64,000 nucleotides of DNA from Polyangia bacterium (GTDB lineage Bacteria; Myxococcota_A; Polyangia; Nannocystales; Nannocystaceae): the NCBI GenBank assembly GCA_030429545.1, contig JAUIFF010000007.1, forward strand, positions 186,001 through 250,000, given 5' to 3'. Below are positions 19,331 to 27,292 of this stretch, piece after piece. The position numbers were made by a program, and so were the translations under genes. Under the pieces are notes generated by a model. The model did not search any database, had not been told where the DNA came from, and saw only the letters and a program-made list of their open reading frames with translations. Numbering within the stretch: position 1 is the first letter of the stretch; every line of letters starts with the position of its first letter.

Positions 19331-19858
19331 TCAGTCGAGCAAGAACACCTCAAACACGGCGAGTGACCGCACCGTGTTGTCGATGATGACCTGCCCGATA
19401 CAAGTCGAAACGTAATCGCTGTCTTCGATGGATTTGGCGACCAGGGTCATGCGTGCCCCCGGCCGAACTTCGCCCTGAAACAGGGCGTGGTGAACTTTGA
19501 GTAAACGCAGGCGGCGTGGCTTTTCGTCGGCCCCAACCGTGGTTTTTTTGCTGGCCAGCAAGTGCTGTAAGCAGATGCCCAGCTGGCCAATCGCCTCGAC
19601 CTGCAACACGCCGGGGTAAACCGGCTCGCCCGGGAAGTGCCCGGCAAACACGGGGTCGTCCTCGGCGACCAGGCGAAATCCGCGAATCGCCCCGACTTCG
19701 AGATCGACGGCATCGATGCCATCGACCAGGCGAAACGGATCGCGGTGGGGCAACATCCGCTCTAACTCGGCCACGCCCAGCTCGACGCGCGCGACTGTCG
19801 ATGCATCTACATCGAAAAGGTTACGCCGCTTGCCGCGTTTGATCAGCTTCTCGAACAC
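19331..19858 (-). CDS. 3-hydroxyacyl-ACP dehydratase (FabZ-like hot-dog fold)
   Basis: A 175-residue hot-dog protein. LPHRDPFRLVDGI (~36-48) and GHFPGEPVYPGVLQVEAIGQ contain the catalytic His74 and Glu88 of FabZ. The first ~28 residues are a basic extension not usual for FabZ. It starts at GTG 19856-19858 inside the last codons of the AT gene (16-base overlap), so translation is coupled. With the KS, ketoreductase and enoyl reductases of the same operon it completes a full reducing cycle. Confidence 0.88.
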   Translation of the reverse strand: MFEKLIKRGKRRNLFDVDASTVARVELGVAELERMLPHRDPFRLVDGIDAVDLEVGAIRGFRLVAEDDPVFAGHFPGEPVYPGVLQVEAIGQLGICLQHLLASKKTTVGADEKPRRLRLLKVHHALFQGEVRPGARMTLVAKSIEDSDYVSTCIGQVIIDNTVRSLAVFEVFLLD

Positions 19859-20844
19859 GGTGCCTCCCCTGCCCCGCCGCCGGGTACCAGCGGGAGGTCG
19901 AGCAGTTTGTGAAGTTCGGCAATCACCTCGGCCAGGTGCTTGCCGGTGTCGTCACGCGAGTCGGTGGCAAACCGCTGGTTTTTGTGCCACTTGCGGCGCA
20001 TGAGGTTGCACAGCACCTGCTTGGCACCCACCTCGACAAACACGGCATCGGCCGCGAGCTCGACGACGTGGTCGATCGACTGCCGCCACAACACCGGCGC
20101 GGCGACGTGGGTGGCCAACAGGTCGACAAACTGCTCGCGGGTCGGGTCGGCCAGGACCTTGCCCAAACGGTTGGGTAGGTACGGCAACTTGGGCGGGGCA
20201 AACGAGGCCTGCTCTAAGGCCGCGCGAAAGCTTTGGCTGACCGGGGCAAACAACGACGCGTGCATCGGCACCTGTTTTTCGATGACGATCGGGGTCACGT
20301 AGCACTCGTCTTCGAGGATCGCCATCGCCTGCTTGACGGCCTCCTCGGTCCCGGCGATCACGTTTTGCCTCGGCGAGTTGAGGTTGACGATCTCGACCTC
20401 GCCACCCTTGGCACGCACCCGCGTAATCACCTCGGCGAGCTCGTCGTAGTCGAGCGGCTGAATCGAGGCCATCCACCCGCGCGGGCCACTGTCGTAGGCG
20501 CGACCGCGGGCTTGCACGAGGTTGAGGGCGTCGTCGAAGGTCAGCGCCCCAATGTGGACGAGGTGGTTGTACTCGCCCAGGCTCAACCCTAACGAAAGCG
20601 GGGCTTGGATCCCGGCCTCGTGCAGGATTGTCAAAAACATGTGGTTGGCGACGAACACCGCGAGTTGGACATCGAGATTACATGCATAGGCATCTTCCCC
20701 GCGGTTGTGGGCGACCAAATCACGACCGACGCGCTGCGACGCGTGGTGGACAACCTTGGCCGCGGCCGGGTGCAGGCCTGCCAGCTTCTCGAGCATGCCT
20801 GGGTAGCGCGAGCTTTGACCGGGAAAGATAAAAATAAGCGGCAT
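19843..20844 (-). CDS. Discrete acyltransferase (malonyl-CoA:ACP transacylase-like)
   Basis: A 333-residue FabD-fold enzyme beginning PLIFIFPGQSSRYPGM. The nucleophile elbow is GLSLGEY (Ser88), with Leu where almost all malonyl transferases have His (GHS-x-G). The catalytic-base region is VPMHASLFAPV (His195) and the substrate Arg may be in QARGRAYDSG. It should load extender units onto the operon's ACPs. The changed elbow could mean a different acyl specificity or a hydrolase-like proofreading role. It follows the oxoamine synthase by 21 bases. Confidence 0.85.
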   Translation of the reverse strand: MPLIFIFPGQSSRYPGMLEKLAGLHPAAAKVVHHASQRVGRDLVAHNRGEDAYACNLDVQLAVFVANHMFLTILHEAGIQAPLSLGLSLGEYNHLVHIGALTFDDALNLVQARGRAYDSGPRGWMASIQPLDYDELAEVITRVRAKGGEVEIVNLNSPRQNVIAGTEEAVKQAMAILEDECYVTPIVIEKQVPMHASLFAPVSQSFRAALEQASFAPPKLPYLPNRLGKVLADPTREQFVDLLATHVAAPVLWRQSIDHVVELAADAVFVEVGAKQVLCNLMRRKWHKNQRFATDSRDDTGKHLAEVIAELHKLLDLPLVPGGGAGEAPCSRS

Positions 20845-20865
20845 GGTGGTCCTCGTGTCGGGTGG

Positions 20866-22116
20866 TTAGTTGCCCCGGACGATCCGGCGCACGACCGTGT
20901 CCTCTAAGATGTTGAGGGCGCGATCTAAGTCTTCGCGGCCGTGTGCCGCCGTAATGGCGACGCGGTAGCGCAGGCCATCTTCAGGCACCGACGGGTAGTC
21001 GACCGGCGCCAAAAACAGGCCCTTTTCGTTCATCTCGCGGCACAGCTCGTAGAGCGCCTGGCGGTCTGAACCGATGATGATCGGGAACACTTGGCTAACG
21101 CTCTCGCCCAAGTTGAGCCCCAGGCTGAGGGCACGCTCGCGGAAGTAGCCGACGTTTTGCCAGAGTTTCTTGCGCAGGGTGTCGTCGCGGGTGGCAACTT
21201 CGAGGGCCTTGAGCAGACCACCGACCGTCGCCGGCGGCAGGGCGCAGCTAAACCCGTAGGCGTTGCTGTAAAACCGCATGTAGTCGAGCAAGCGCTTGGA
21301 CCCGGCCGTGTATCCGCCACACGAGGCGAACGACTTGGAGAAGGTCGCAAACTGCAGGCCGATCCGATCGGCAACACCAAAGTGCTCGATCACGCCGCGG
21401 CCGTTTTCGCCGAAACACAAAATCGAGTGGGCCTCGTCGATGAACATCCCGACCTTGTGTTGCTCGGCCACCGGCAGCAGCTTGTCGAGCGCCGCCATGT
21501 CGCCGTCCATCGAGTAGACGCCCTCGACGACAACGAGGCGTCGCCGGCCTTCGGTTGCCTTGAGCGCTTCGTCGAGGGACTCGGGGTCGTTGTGGCGAAA
21601 GAACACCAACTTGGCCTTGCTCAACTTCACGCCGTCGAGCAGGCACAGGTGACATTTTTCGTCAACGACCGCGGCATCGCCCTTGCGCAACAACGCGGCC
21701 AGGCTGCCCATACCGCCACCGAAGCCACTGTTGAACAGCATCGCGTCTTCGCGGCCGGTGAACTCGGCAAGCTTTTTTTCGAGCTCGACGTGCAGCCCCA
21801 TTTTGCCCGACAGCAGTGGTGAGCCGCAGGCCCCGGTGCCGTACTCGAGCAACGCCTGGCGCCCGGCTTCGATGACCTCTGGGTGGGTCGCCAGGCCCAT
21901 ATAGTTGTAGCTACTGAGATTGATGACCCGGCGATGGATGTCGCCGCGCTTCAGTTCAACCTCGGGACCGACCGCGCCGAGCATGGCGGGCTCGAACATC
22001 GAGGTCGCCCAACGATTGCGCTCGACCCAGTGGCTAAAAGCCTCTGGTGCCTGCAAAACCCCATTGTCCTCGGGGAAGAAAAAGTCGGCCAGACTCTGCT
22101 CAGCGTCGGTGCTCAT
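20866..22116 (-). CDS. Alpha-oxoamine synthase, serine palmitoyltransferase-like (PLP)
   Basis: A 416-residue fold-type I PLP enzyme, first gene of the operon. SYNYMGLATHPEV (~69-81) is the conserved N-terminal motif; DEKCHLCLLDG has the cofactor-stacking His156. FIDEAHSILCFGENGRG (~226-241) has the PLP Asp and His, and TFSKSFASCGGY has the PLP Lys261. The family condenses an amino acid with an acyl thioester and releases CO2. Serine palmitoyltransferase, AONS and KBL share this core. Neighbouring bCerS, ACP and FAAL genes favour SPT. An ACP-bound, operon-made chain is the plausible acyl partner (inference). Confidence 0.87.
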   Translation of the reverse strand: MSTDAEQSLADFFFPEDNGVLQAPEAFSHWVERNRWATSMFEPAMLGAVGPEVELKRGDIHRRVINLSSYNYMGLATHPEVIEAGRQALLEYGTGACGSPLLSGKMGLHVELEKKLAEFTGREDAMLFNSGFGGGMGSLAALLRKGDAAVVDEKCHLCLLDGVKLSKAKLVFFRHNDPESLDEALKATEGRRRLVVVEGVYSMDGDMAALDKLLPVAEQHKVGMFIDEAHSILCFGENGRGVIEHFGVADRIGLQFATFSKSFASCGGYTAGSKRLLDYMRFYSNAYGFSCALPPATVGGLLKALEVATRDDTLRKKLWQNVGYFRERALSLGLNLGESVSQVFPIIIGSDRQALYELCREMNEKGLFLAPVDYPSVPEDGLRYRVAITAAHGREDLDRALNILEDTVVRRIVRGN

Positions 22117-22386
22117 GGTCTACATCACCCAAAAGATGTGGCGGGCTGGCGTACCGCGGGCGGCCGCCGATGCCAAGGGGGATGGAGCATCTTATTTCAC
22201 ATCAAGGCGTCGACGTGCATTGTGGGAGGTCACACACCTTGACATGCGAACCTGCATTCACACGGCCTGCTCACTGTTGCGAACAGGCCTGCACTACGAC
22301 GCCAGATCGGTCGCCCTTTGGGACCTGGCAATTCCCGTGTATACACACAGGAACTGGCCATCGCTCGAAGTGTCACAAGAGACAGA

Positions 22387-22932
22387 TTAACTCGCGCGGG
22401 CGATCGAACGCCGAGCCCGGCGATAGCGGGGACCGCTGTCGAGCGCACCTTGGTACGACTCTGAAAACGTCCCCAGGGCCTTGAGTGCCGCCTCTAGCCG
22501 ATACCTGGGCCCGGGAACTTCAAACGCATCGATCCCGCATCGGTGCATATAAAACACCTGGTCGGGGACGACGTCGCCGCAAACCCGCAGCTCACCCTGG
22601 TAGCCGTGACGCTCGCGCAACAACCGGGCAGTTGTGAAAAACCGACCATCGGCAAACTTGGGGACGTACAGCGCGACGAGGTCGACACGGTCGAGCAACT
22701 CGGCGGCCGTTTGTGCGCTGTCCTCAGTCGTCAAGCGAACGCCGACCCTGTGACCCGCACCACGCCGGGCAGCAAGCTCCTCGGCCTGCGTAAGCAGGCG
22801 CTCGCGCGAGACCAACACATCCCCGGTGGCCGGCAAGGCATCGTCGTCGCCGAGGTGGACCCAGGCGTCGGCGACCAACTTGCCAGACTTCAAGATGGTG
22901 CGGGGTGCAGAGGTGAGTTTAGGCAGAGGCAT
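22387..22932 (-). CDS. DUF934 family protein, sulfite reduction accessory
   Basis: A ~181-residue soluble protein from the ATG at 22930-22932, which overlaps the sulfite reductase gene by 14 bases. It matches the DUF934 layout: an N-terminal beta-rich part (KSGKLVADAWVHLGDDD), a middle VGVRLTTEDS, and a C-terminal RHGYQGELRVCGDVVPDQ followed by RCGIDAFEVPG. DUF934 proteins are regularly encoded next to siroheme sulfite reductases and may act in electron delivery or assembly; their biochemical role is not settled. It is the last gene of the sulfite operon. Confidence 0.8.
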   Translation of the reverse strand: MPLPKLTSAPRTILKSGKLVADAWVHLGDDDALPATGDVLVSRERLLTQAEELAARRGAGHRVGVRLTTEDSAQTAAELLDRVDLVALYVPKFADGRFFTTARLLRERHGYQGELRVCGDVVPDQVFYMHRCGIDAFEVPGPRYRLEAALKALGTFSESYQGALDSGPRYRRARRSIARAS

Positions 22933-24577
22933 ACAGTCGCTCCTTGAACGGTGCCGCACCGACGCGGCGGTAAAACGCAACAAACGATTCCTCGGGCGAC
23001 GTGCGTCGCTCGATGTAGAGGGCCAAGACTTGCTCGAGGGCTTCGACAATCTCGTCGCTGGGGAACGCCCGCCCGATGATCTTCCCGAGGGACGCATCTT
23101 CGCCAGCCGACCCCCCGAGCATCAGTTGGTAAAATTCCTCACCGGATTTATCGATCCCCAAAATCCCGATGTTGCCCACGTGGTGATGCCCACAGGCGTT
23201 GATACACCCCGAAATCTTGAGGCTGAGATCCCCTAGGTCGTAGAGGTAGTCGGCATTGTCGAGGGTGGTGGAGATCCGCTGGGCCACCGGGATGGACCGG
23301 GCGTTGGCGAGGTTGCAGTAGTCGAGTCCCGGGCACGCGATCATGTCGGTGACCGTGCCGATATTGGGGTTGGCCAACCCGAGCTCCGTCAAACGCTGCC
23401 AAACCTCGCGCAGGCGTGAACTCTCGACATCGGCAAGCACCGCGTTTTGGGTGTGGGTCACCGTGATTTTGCCAAACGAGTGGGTCTCGGCGAGGTTCGC
23501 CAACCCGTCGAGTTGATCGGCTGTGACATCGCCAGGGGCCCCGCCGGTGGGCTTGCATGAAACAATCACAATGCTGTAGCCCGGTACTTTGTGCGGCTTG
23601 ACGTTTTGCTTGAGCCAGTTGCCAAAGCCTCGGTCTGTCCCGAGGGACATAGCTGCCACAGCACCATCGCTGTCGGGCAACGTGCGGTAGGGCGGCGGGG
23701 CGAAGTGGCCGCGCACCCGCTCAAACTCCTCGTCGGTCAGGCGCAGGGCTGAGTCCTTGATCAGCGCCCACTCGGCCTCGACCTGCTCGCGAAAGCCATC
23801 GGCACCGAGTGCATCTACGAGGATTTTGATGCGTGCCTTGTATTTGTTGTCGCGGCGGCCGTGCTGGTTGTAGACCCGTAAAACCGCCTCGATATAGGAG
23901 AGCAGATGCTCGCGGGGCAAAAACTCGCGGATCTTGCGGGTGACCCGTGGGGTTCGCCCGAGGCCTCCGCCGACCAGGACCTCAAAGCCCCGCTCACCGT
24001 TTTGCTCGACAATTCGCAAACCAATGTCGTGCACCCGCACGGCCGCGCGATCGCTGCGTGAGCCGGTCACCGCGATCTTGAACTTGCGTGGCAAGAACGC
24101 GAACTCGGGGTGAAAGGTCGACCACTGGCGAATGATTTCGCAGTAGGGCCGCGGATCTTCGATTTCGTCGCGGGCGACACCCGCCAGGTGATCGGCGGTG
24201 GTGTTGCGCACACAGTTGCCGCTGGTTTGGATTGCATGCATCTGCACACTTGCCAGCTCGGCGAGGATGTCGGGTACATCGACCAGCCGCGGCCAGTTGT
24301 ATTGGATGTTTTGCCGGGTCGTAAAGTGGCCGTAGCCGCGGTCGTAGGTCCGGGCAATGTGGGCGAGCTTGCGCACCTGCTCACTCGAAAGCAGCCCGTA
24401 GGGGATTGCCACCCGCAGCATGTAGGCATGCATTTGCATGTACAAGCCATTTTGCAGACGCAACGGCTTGAACTCGTTTTCGGTGATTTCGCCGCGCAGG
24501 CGACGGCCGACCTGGTCGCGAAACTGGGCCACCCGTTCGTCGACGATCTGTTGATCGATGGCGTCGTATTGATACAT
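22919..24577 (-). CDS. Nitrite/sulfite reductase (siroheme, 4Fe-4S)
   Basis: A 552-residue protein from the ATG at 24575-24577. The N-terminal ferredoxin-like half carries GHFTTRQNIQYNW (siroheme-pocket Arg and Asn) at ~80. The metal-cluster Cys residues are in CPGLDYCNLA and SGCINACGHHHVGN. It reduces sulfite to sulfide, or nitrite to ammonia, with six electrons. The DUF2849 and DUF934 partners plus the downstream TauE/SafE-type permease favour sulfite. No NADPH flavoprotein subunit (CysJ) is nearby, so ferredoxin is the likely donor. Confidence 0.9.
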   Translation of the reverse strand: MYQYDAIDQQIVDERVAQFRDQVGRRLRGEITENEFKPLRLQNGLYMQMHAYMLRVAIPYGLLSSEQVRKLAHIARTYDRGYGHFTTRQNIQYNWPRLVDVPDILAELASVQMHAIQTSGNCVRNTTADHLAGVARDEIEDPRPYCEIIRQWSTFHPEFAFLPRKFKIAVTGSRSDRAAVRVHDIGLRIVEQNGERGFEVLVGGGLGRTPRVTRKIREFLPREHLLSYIEAVLRVYNQHGRRDNKYKARIKILVDALGADGFREQVEAEWALIKDSALRLTDEEFERVRGHFAPPPYRTLPDSDGAVAAMSLGTDRGFGNWLKQNVKPHKVPGYSIVIVSCKPTGGAPGDVTADQLDGLANLAETHSFGKITVTHTQNAVLADVESSRLREVWQRLTELGLANPNIGTVTDMIACPGLDYCNLANARSIPVAQRISTTLDNADYLYDLGDLSLKISGCINACGHHHVGNIGILGIDKSGEEFYQLMLGGSAGEDASLGKIIGRAFPSDEIVEALEQVLALYIERRTSPEESFVAFYRRVGAAPFKERLYASA

Positions 24578-24588
24578 GGAGAGCTTCC

Positions 24589-24861
24589 TTAAACGGTCGC
24601 GGCGACCGTTGGGCCACCGGCGCGAATGACCTCGCGAAACGACACCGCCCGCACGCTCTCGCCTTCGACGGTGACGCGGATGGCATAGGGATCGCAAACG
24701 GTCCCCTCGTCCGAACGCGCCCGCGCGAGTAGGGCATCGCATTCGTCCTGCTGATCAACGGCGGCAGCCTTGGAGAGTTGGTCCACCCAGCTACCATCCC
24801 GGCGCATATAAATCGGCCGACCGTCCACGGTCGCCGCTCCTGTCACGATCAAGCGCGTCAT
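24589..24861 (-). CDS. DUF2849 small protein, sulfite reductase-linked
   Basis: A 90-residue protein from the ATG at 24859-24861, preceded by an AAGGAG site. VTGAATVDGRPIYMRRDGSW and DPYAIRVTVEGESV are typical of the DUF2849/CysX-like proteins encoded immediately upstream of CysI-type hemoproteins. Eleven bases separate it from the sulfite reductase start, so it heads the operon. Family role is unknown beyond this linkage. Confidence 0.8.
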   Translation of the reverse strand: MTRLIVTGAATVDGRPIYMRRDGSWVDQLSKAAAVDQQDECDALLARARSDEGTVCDPYAIRVTVEGESVRAVSFREVIRAGGPTVAATV

Positions 24862-25101
24862 GGTTTGACTCCTTGCCCCTGCAGTAAACACATTATTTTT
24901 ACGGTTTTCTACGTATTAATTGGGATTATTTTAGATAGTGACCAATAGAACAGCCTATGAAACTGAAAAAACTTGATCTTTGCCACACTAAATATACGGT
25001 TTTAAACTGTACAAATACTCGCAAACCCAACTCGCGTTCAAGCCGCCACGAACCGAAAGATTGGAACCGCGCGCTCGCAAACACGCGCGCGCATCCAGGG
25101 C
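24862..25101. promoter_or_regulatory. AT-rich spacer, promoter region of the sulfite operon
   Basis: A 240-base gap that is strikingly AT-rich in 24890-25020 compared with its GC-rich surroundings. On the minus strand it should hold the promoter of the DUF2849/sulfite reductase/DUF934 operon; TAAAAT near 24930 is one possible -10 element, but no convincing -35 partner is seen. The TauE/SafE gene ends at its right edge and would need termination here; no strong terminator hairpin is visible. Confidence 0.35.
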
Positions 25102-25998
25102 TCACAACCCGCGAAGAAATTGTATCAACACCAAAGTCCCATCGCCGATGGCAACCGCGGCAAACCCGAGCTTGAGCGTTCGCGGTTGCACCGAGAGGGC
25201 GACATAGGGGCCGAGCCGGGCACCAAACACGCACCCTAGGCCGACAAACATTCCTAGGTCCCAGGGAATGTTACCCAGCACGAGGGCGTGGAGCCCCAGC
25301 AGGAAAAGTGAACATACACTCAATGCCACCACCCCCACCCCGATCGCGGCCCTCGCCTGCATCCCGTAGACGAGCATGAGGCAGGCACCGACAAACTCTC
25401 CGGCCCCAATCGCCACCCAGCCGGTCAACAACCCACCGCTTAGGGCCGCCAGCCAAAGTGGCCAGCGAGCAGCCTCGGCAGCCAGGCTACTGCGCTCGCC
25501 CGACCGCCCTCGTACCAAGAGTGTAAGTACACCGATGCCGATCGAAACCGGGCCGAACACCCCCTTTACCAGCACTGCTGTCGGCGAGACAATCACCGTC
25601 CCAAGCACACAACCTATTAAAAGGAGTGGTACCAGCCGGGTGAGCAGCCCCCGGGGGATCTGTCCGCCCTGCAGCCAACCGATGGCACCGCTGGTCATGC
25701 CAAACGATTGCGCGACAATCGCTAACTTTAGGGCATCGACCGGGTCGAACTGATAGATCAGCATCATGACGGGGATGAACACCAAGCCCCCGCCAACTGC
25801 CGTCGCGTTGCCGACCAGAGCACCAAAAAAACCGACAATGACAAGCGGCCAATGCTGGGCAACCAACTGCACCGGCTCGGCAAACCCAAGTCCGAGCGTG
25901 GCCGCCCATGCAGCGACGAACACCAACAGCCAGGGCGATGCATAACGCAGTTTTCCCCGGCCCTGCGGTTGCACCCCGTCCCCCACCCACGTTGCCAT
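25102..25998 (-). CDS. TauE/SafE-family sulfite exporter-like permease
   Basis: A 298-residue membrane protein from the ATG at 25996-25998, with about eight hydrophobic segments. GFFGALVGNATAVGGGLVFIP near residue 60 is the glycine-rich TauE/SafE (DUF81) signature, repeated weakly in the second half (LTGWVAIGAGEFVGACLML). The family exports sulfite, sulfonates or related anions. Codirectional with the sulfite reductase operon and 240 bases upstream of it, it may remove excess sulfite. An upstream in-frame extension through the 42-bp tandem repeat looks non-coding. Confidence 0.83.
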   Translation of the reverse strand: MATWVGDGVQPQGRGKLRYASPWLLVFVAAWAATLGLGFAEPVQLVAQHWPLVIVGFFGALVGNATAVGGGLVFIPVMMLIYQFDPVDALKLAIVAQSFGMTSGAIGWLQGGQIPRGLLTRLVPLLLIGCVLGTVIVSPTAVLVKGVFGPVSIGIGVLTLLVRGRSGERSSLAAEAARWPLWLAALSGGLLTGWVAIGAGEFVGACLMLVYGMQARAAIGVGVVALSVCSLFLLGLHALVLGNIPWDLGMFVGLGCVFGARLGPYVALSVQPRTLKLGFAAVAIGDGTLVLIQFLRGL

Positions 25999-26032
25999 AA
26001 CCCAACCTCGAGCGCTTGCCAATCGCGTTTGC

Positions 26033-26116
26033 GTGGGTCCCGAGCAGCCTATGCGGGCGATGTATTGCATGTACGTGGGTCCCGAGCAGCCTGTGCGGGC
26101 GATGTATTGCATGTAC
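26033..26116. repeat. Tandem direct repeat, 2 x 42 bp
   Basis: Two adjacent 42-base units (26033-26074 and 26075-26116) differ at one position. Each ends in GTATTGCATGTAC, so the repeat carries a TGYANNTRCA-like palindrome core; a full match follows at 26112-26121. It lies between the divergent TauE/SafE and HEAT-lipoprotein genes, where it may affect their transcription. Confidence 0.9.
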
Positions 26117-26230
26117 GTACAAGCGCATTGGCACATCGGGGCCGTTTTTGAGCACCACAGGGCGCGGTTTTGTCGGGTCGTTCGATTTTGTTCGGCAATC
26201 CTCCTGGCCGGTTTTCGGTACCATCCCCCC

Positions 26231-27112
26231 ATGGCGAAGCACCGTCCGGGGACCGGGAGTAACTATGTCGTTCGCTGGCATCATGCGGCCACGCTGGCTG
26301 TGGCCATGGTCGGGGCCGCGGTTTTCAGCGGCTGTGCCAACAACCGCGCCGGTGGGAAAAATGCACAAGCAAGTTCTCAACCGACCGTCGAAGACCTCGA
26401 GTGGAAACAGCGGATCGCCATCAAAAATGCCGAGTACAAGCGCACCCAACCCGAAAAACACGCGGCCCTCACCGGCCTCCAGAGCAGACCTGGTGAGGGC
26501 GGTCAGGCGAGCCTCGACCTCACCCTGATCCAGGGAAATCGCGACGCGGCTCCGGTTTTGGTGACCCGCCTGATGTCGGGTGAACCCGAACAAAACCGCC
26601 TGGCAATTGCCGAAGCCCTGCCGACAACCGGCGGCGACTGGCAGGAGGCGGCGGCGGCCCTCATCGCACTTGATGCAGATGCAAATGTTCGCCAGGCACT
26701 TGTCCAAAGCATGCGTTATGCCGAACCGCCCCACTGTGTCGACGGACTGCGCAAGGGGTTTGCCGACGAAGACCCCAAGGTCCAGGCGGCAGCCGCCCGC
26801 ACGGCCGGATTTAGCAGCCACGGGCGCATGCTGTACAACGAGTTGCACTCGAGTCTGTTTGCCGAAGACTGGGATCTGCGCGTGGCCTCGGCCCAAGCGC
26901 TCGGCAAACTCAAGATGACGGAAGCCCGCTCTGGTCTCATCCGCACCCTGAAAGACGAACACCCAGAGGTGCGCCGGACCGCGTTGCTAGCCCTCGAAAA
27001 AATCTCGCCGGAGGGCGTGGCCAATATCCCCGAGGTACACCAACTGACCAAAGACAGCGACAAGCGGGTCGCCCGCGAGGCACGACGAATCGTGATTTCG
27101 CCTCCGAAATAG
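26231..27112 (+). CDS. HEAT-repeat lipoprotein
   Basis: A 293-residue protein from the ATG at 26231. The signal peptide ends in a lipobox, VFSGC (Cys ~37). The mature part has several helical-pair repeats of HEAT/PBS-lyase type from ~110 on: PVLVTRLMSGEPEQNRLAIA, DPKVQAAAARTAGF, DWDLRVASAQALGKL and HPEVRRTALLALEKI. Such repeats usually mediate protein contacts. It is followed after 180 bases by the molybdopterin enzyme gene on the same strand; no functional link is obvious. Confidence 0.8.
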   Translation: MAKHRPGTGSNYVVRWHHAATLAVAMVGAAVFSGCANNRAGGKNAQASSQPTVEDLEWKQRIAIKNAEYKRTQPEKHAALTGLQSRPGEGGQASLDLTLIQGNRDAAPVLVTRLMSGEPEQNRLAIAEALPTTGGDWQEAAAALIALDADANVRQALVQSMRYAEPPHCVDGLRKGFADEDPKVQAAAARTAGFSSHGRMLYNELHSSLFAEDWDLRVASAQALGKLKMTEARSGLIRTLKDEHPEVRRTALLALEKISPEGVANIPEVHQLTKDSDKRVAREARRIVISPPK

Positions 27113-27292
27113 TCCGCGGTGCTGAAGATACTTGCCTATTCAATTGCCTCGGCGGTGCCAATGTGCCCTCGGTCAACCGATCGACGAGCCAGCAGCGAAA
27201 CAGCCTTAGCTGTCCACCGTTGCCCGTTCGCGGGCAGTTGTCGATGCCGCCCCCCGTGCTTGGGCTCGCCGTGGTAGCGTGGCCGAGCCGCC

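Larger units (their letters stand above)
8850..22116 (-). other. 14-gene biosynthetic operon: beta-branching type II synthase plus ceramide-type enzymes
   Basis: All fourteen genes are on the minus strand. Transcription order is oxoamine synthase, AT, DH, KS, KR, HMG-CoA-synthase-like (HCS), ECH1, ECH2, two enoyl reductases, donor-type ACP, bCerS-like transferase, second ACP, fatty acyl-AMP ligase. Seven junctions overlap, abut or leave under 35 bases (16-base overlap AT/DH, ATGA at ECH1/ECH2, 7-base overlap ECH2/reductase). The gaps around the two ACPs and bCerS are 75-120 bases. The promoter should lie in 22117-22386. Every part of an HCS beta-branching cassette is present, plus the SPT, ACP, ligase and bCerS set known from Caulobacter-type ceramide synthesis. 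No phosphopantetheinyl transferase, thioesterase or transporter is inside the operon. Confidence 0.85.

Noticed and set aside
8850-22116. The operon as the primary fatty acid synthase
   Set aside because: FabD, FabF, FabG and FabZ-like enzymes are present, but HCS, ECH1/2, FAAL, SPT-like and bCerS-like enzymes are not part of housekeeping fatty acid synthesis, and no fabH or accessory acc genes are included.
25487-26962. A 491-codon minus-strand frame across the TauE/SafE gene and the HEAT lipoprotein
   Set aside because: It spans two well-supported genes and their promoter region; composition is typical of an antisense frame in GC-rich DNA.
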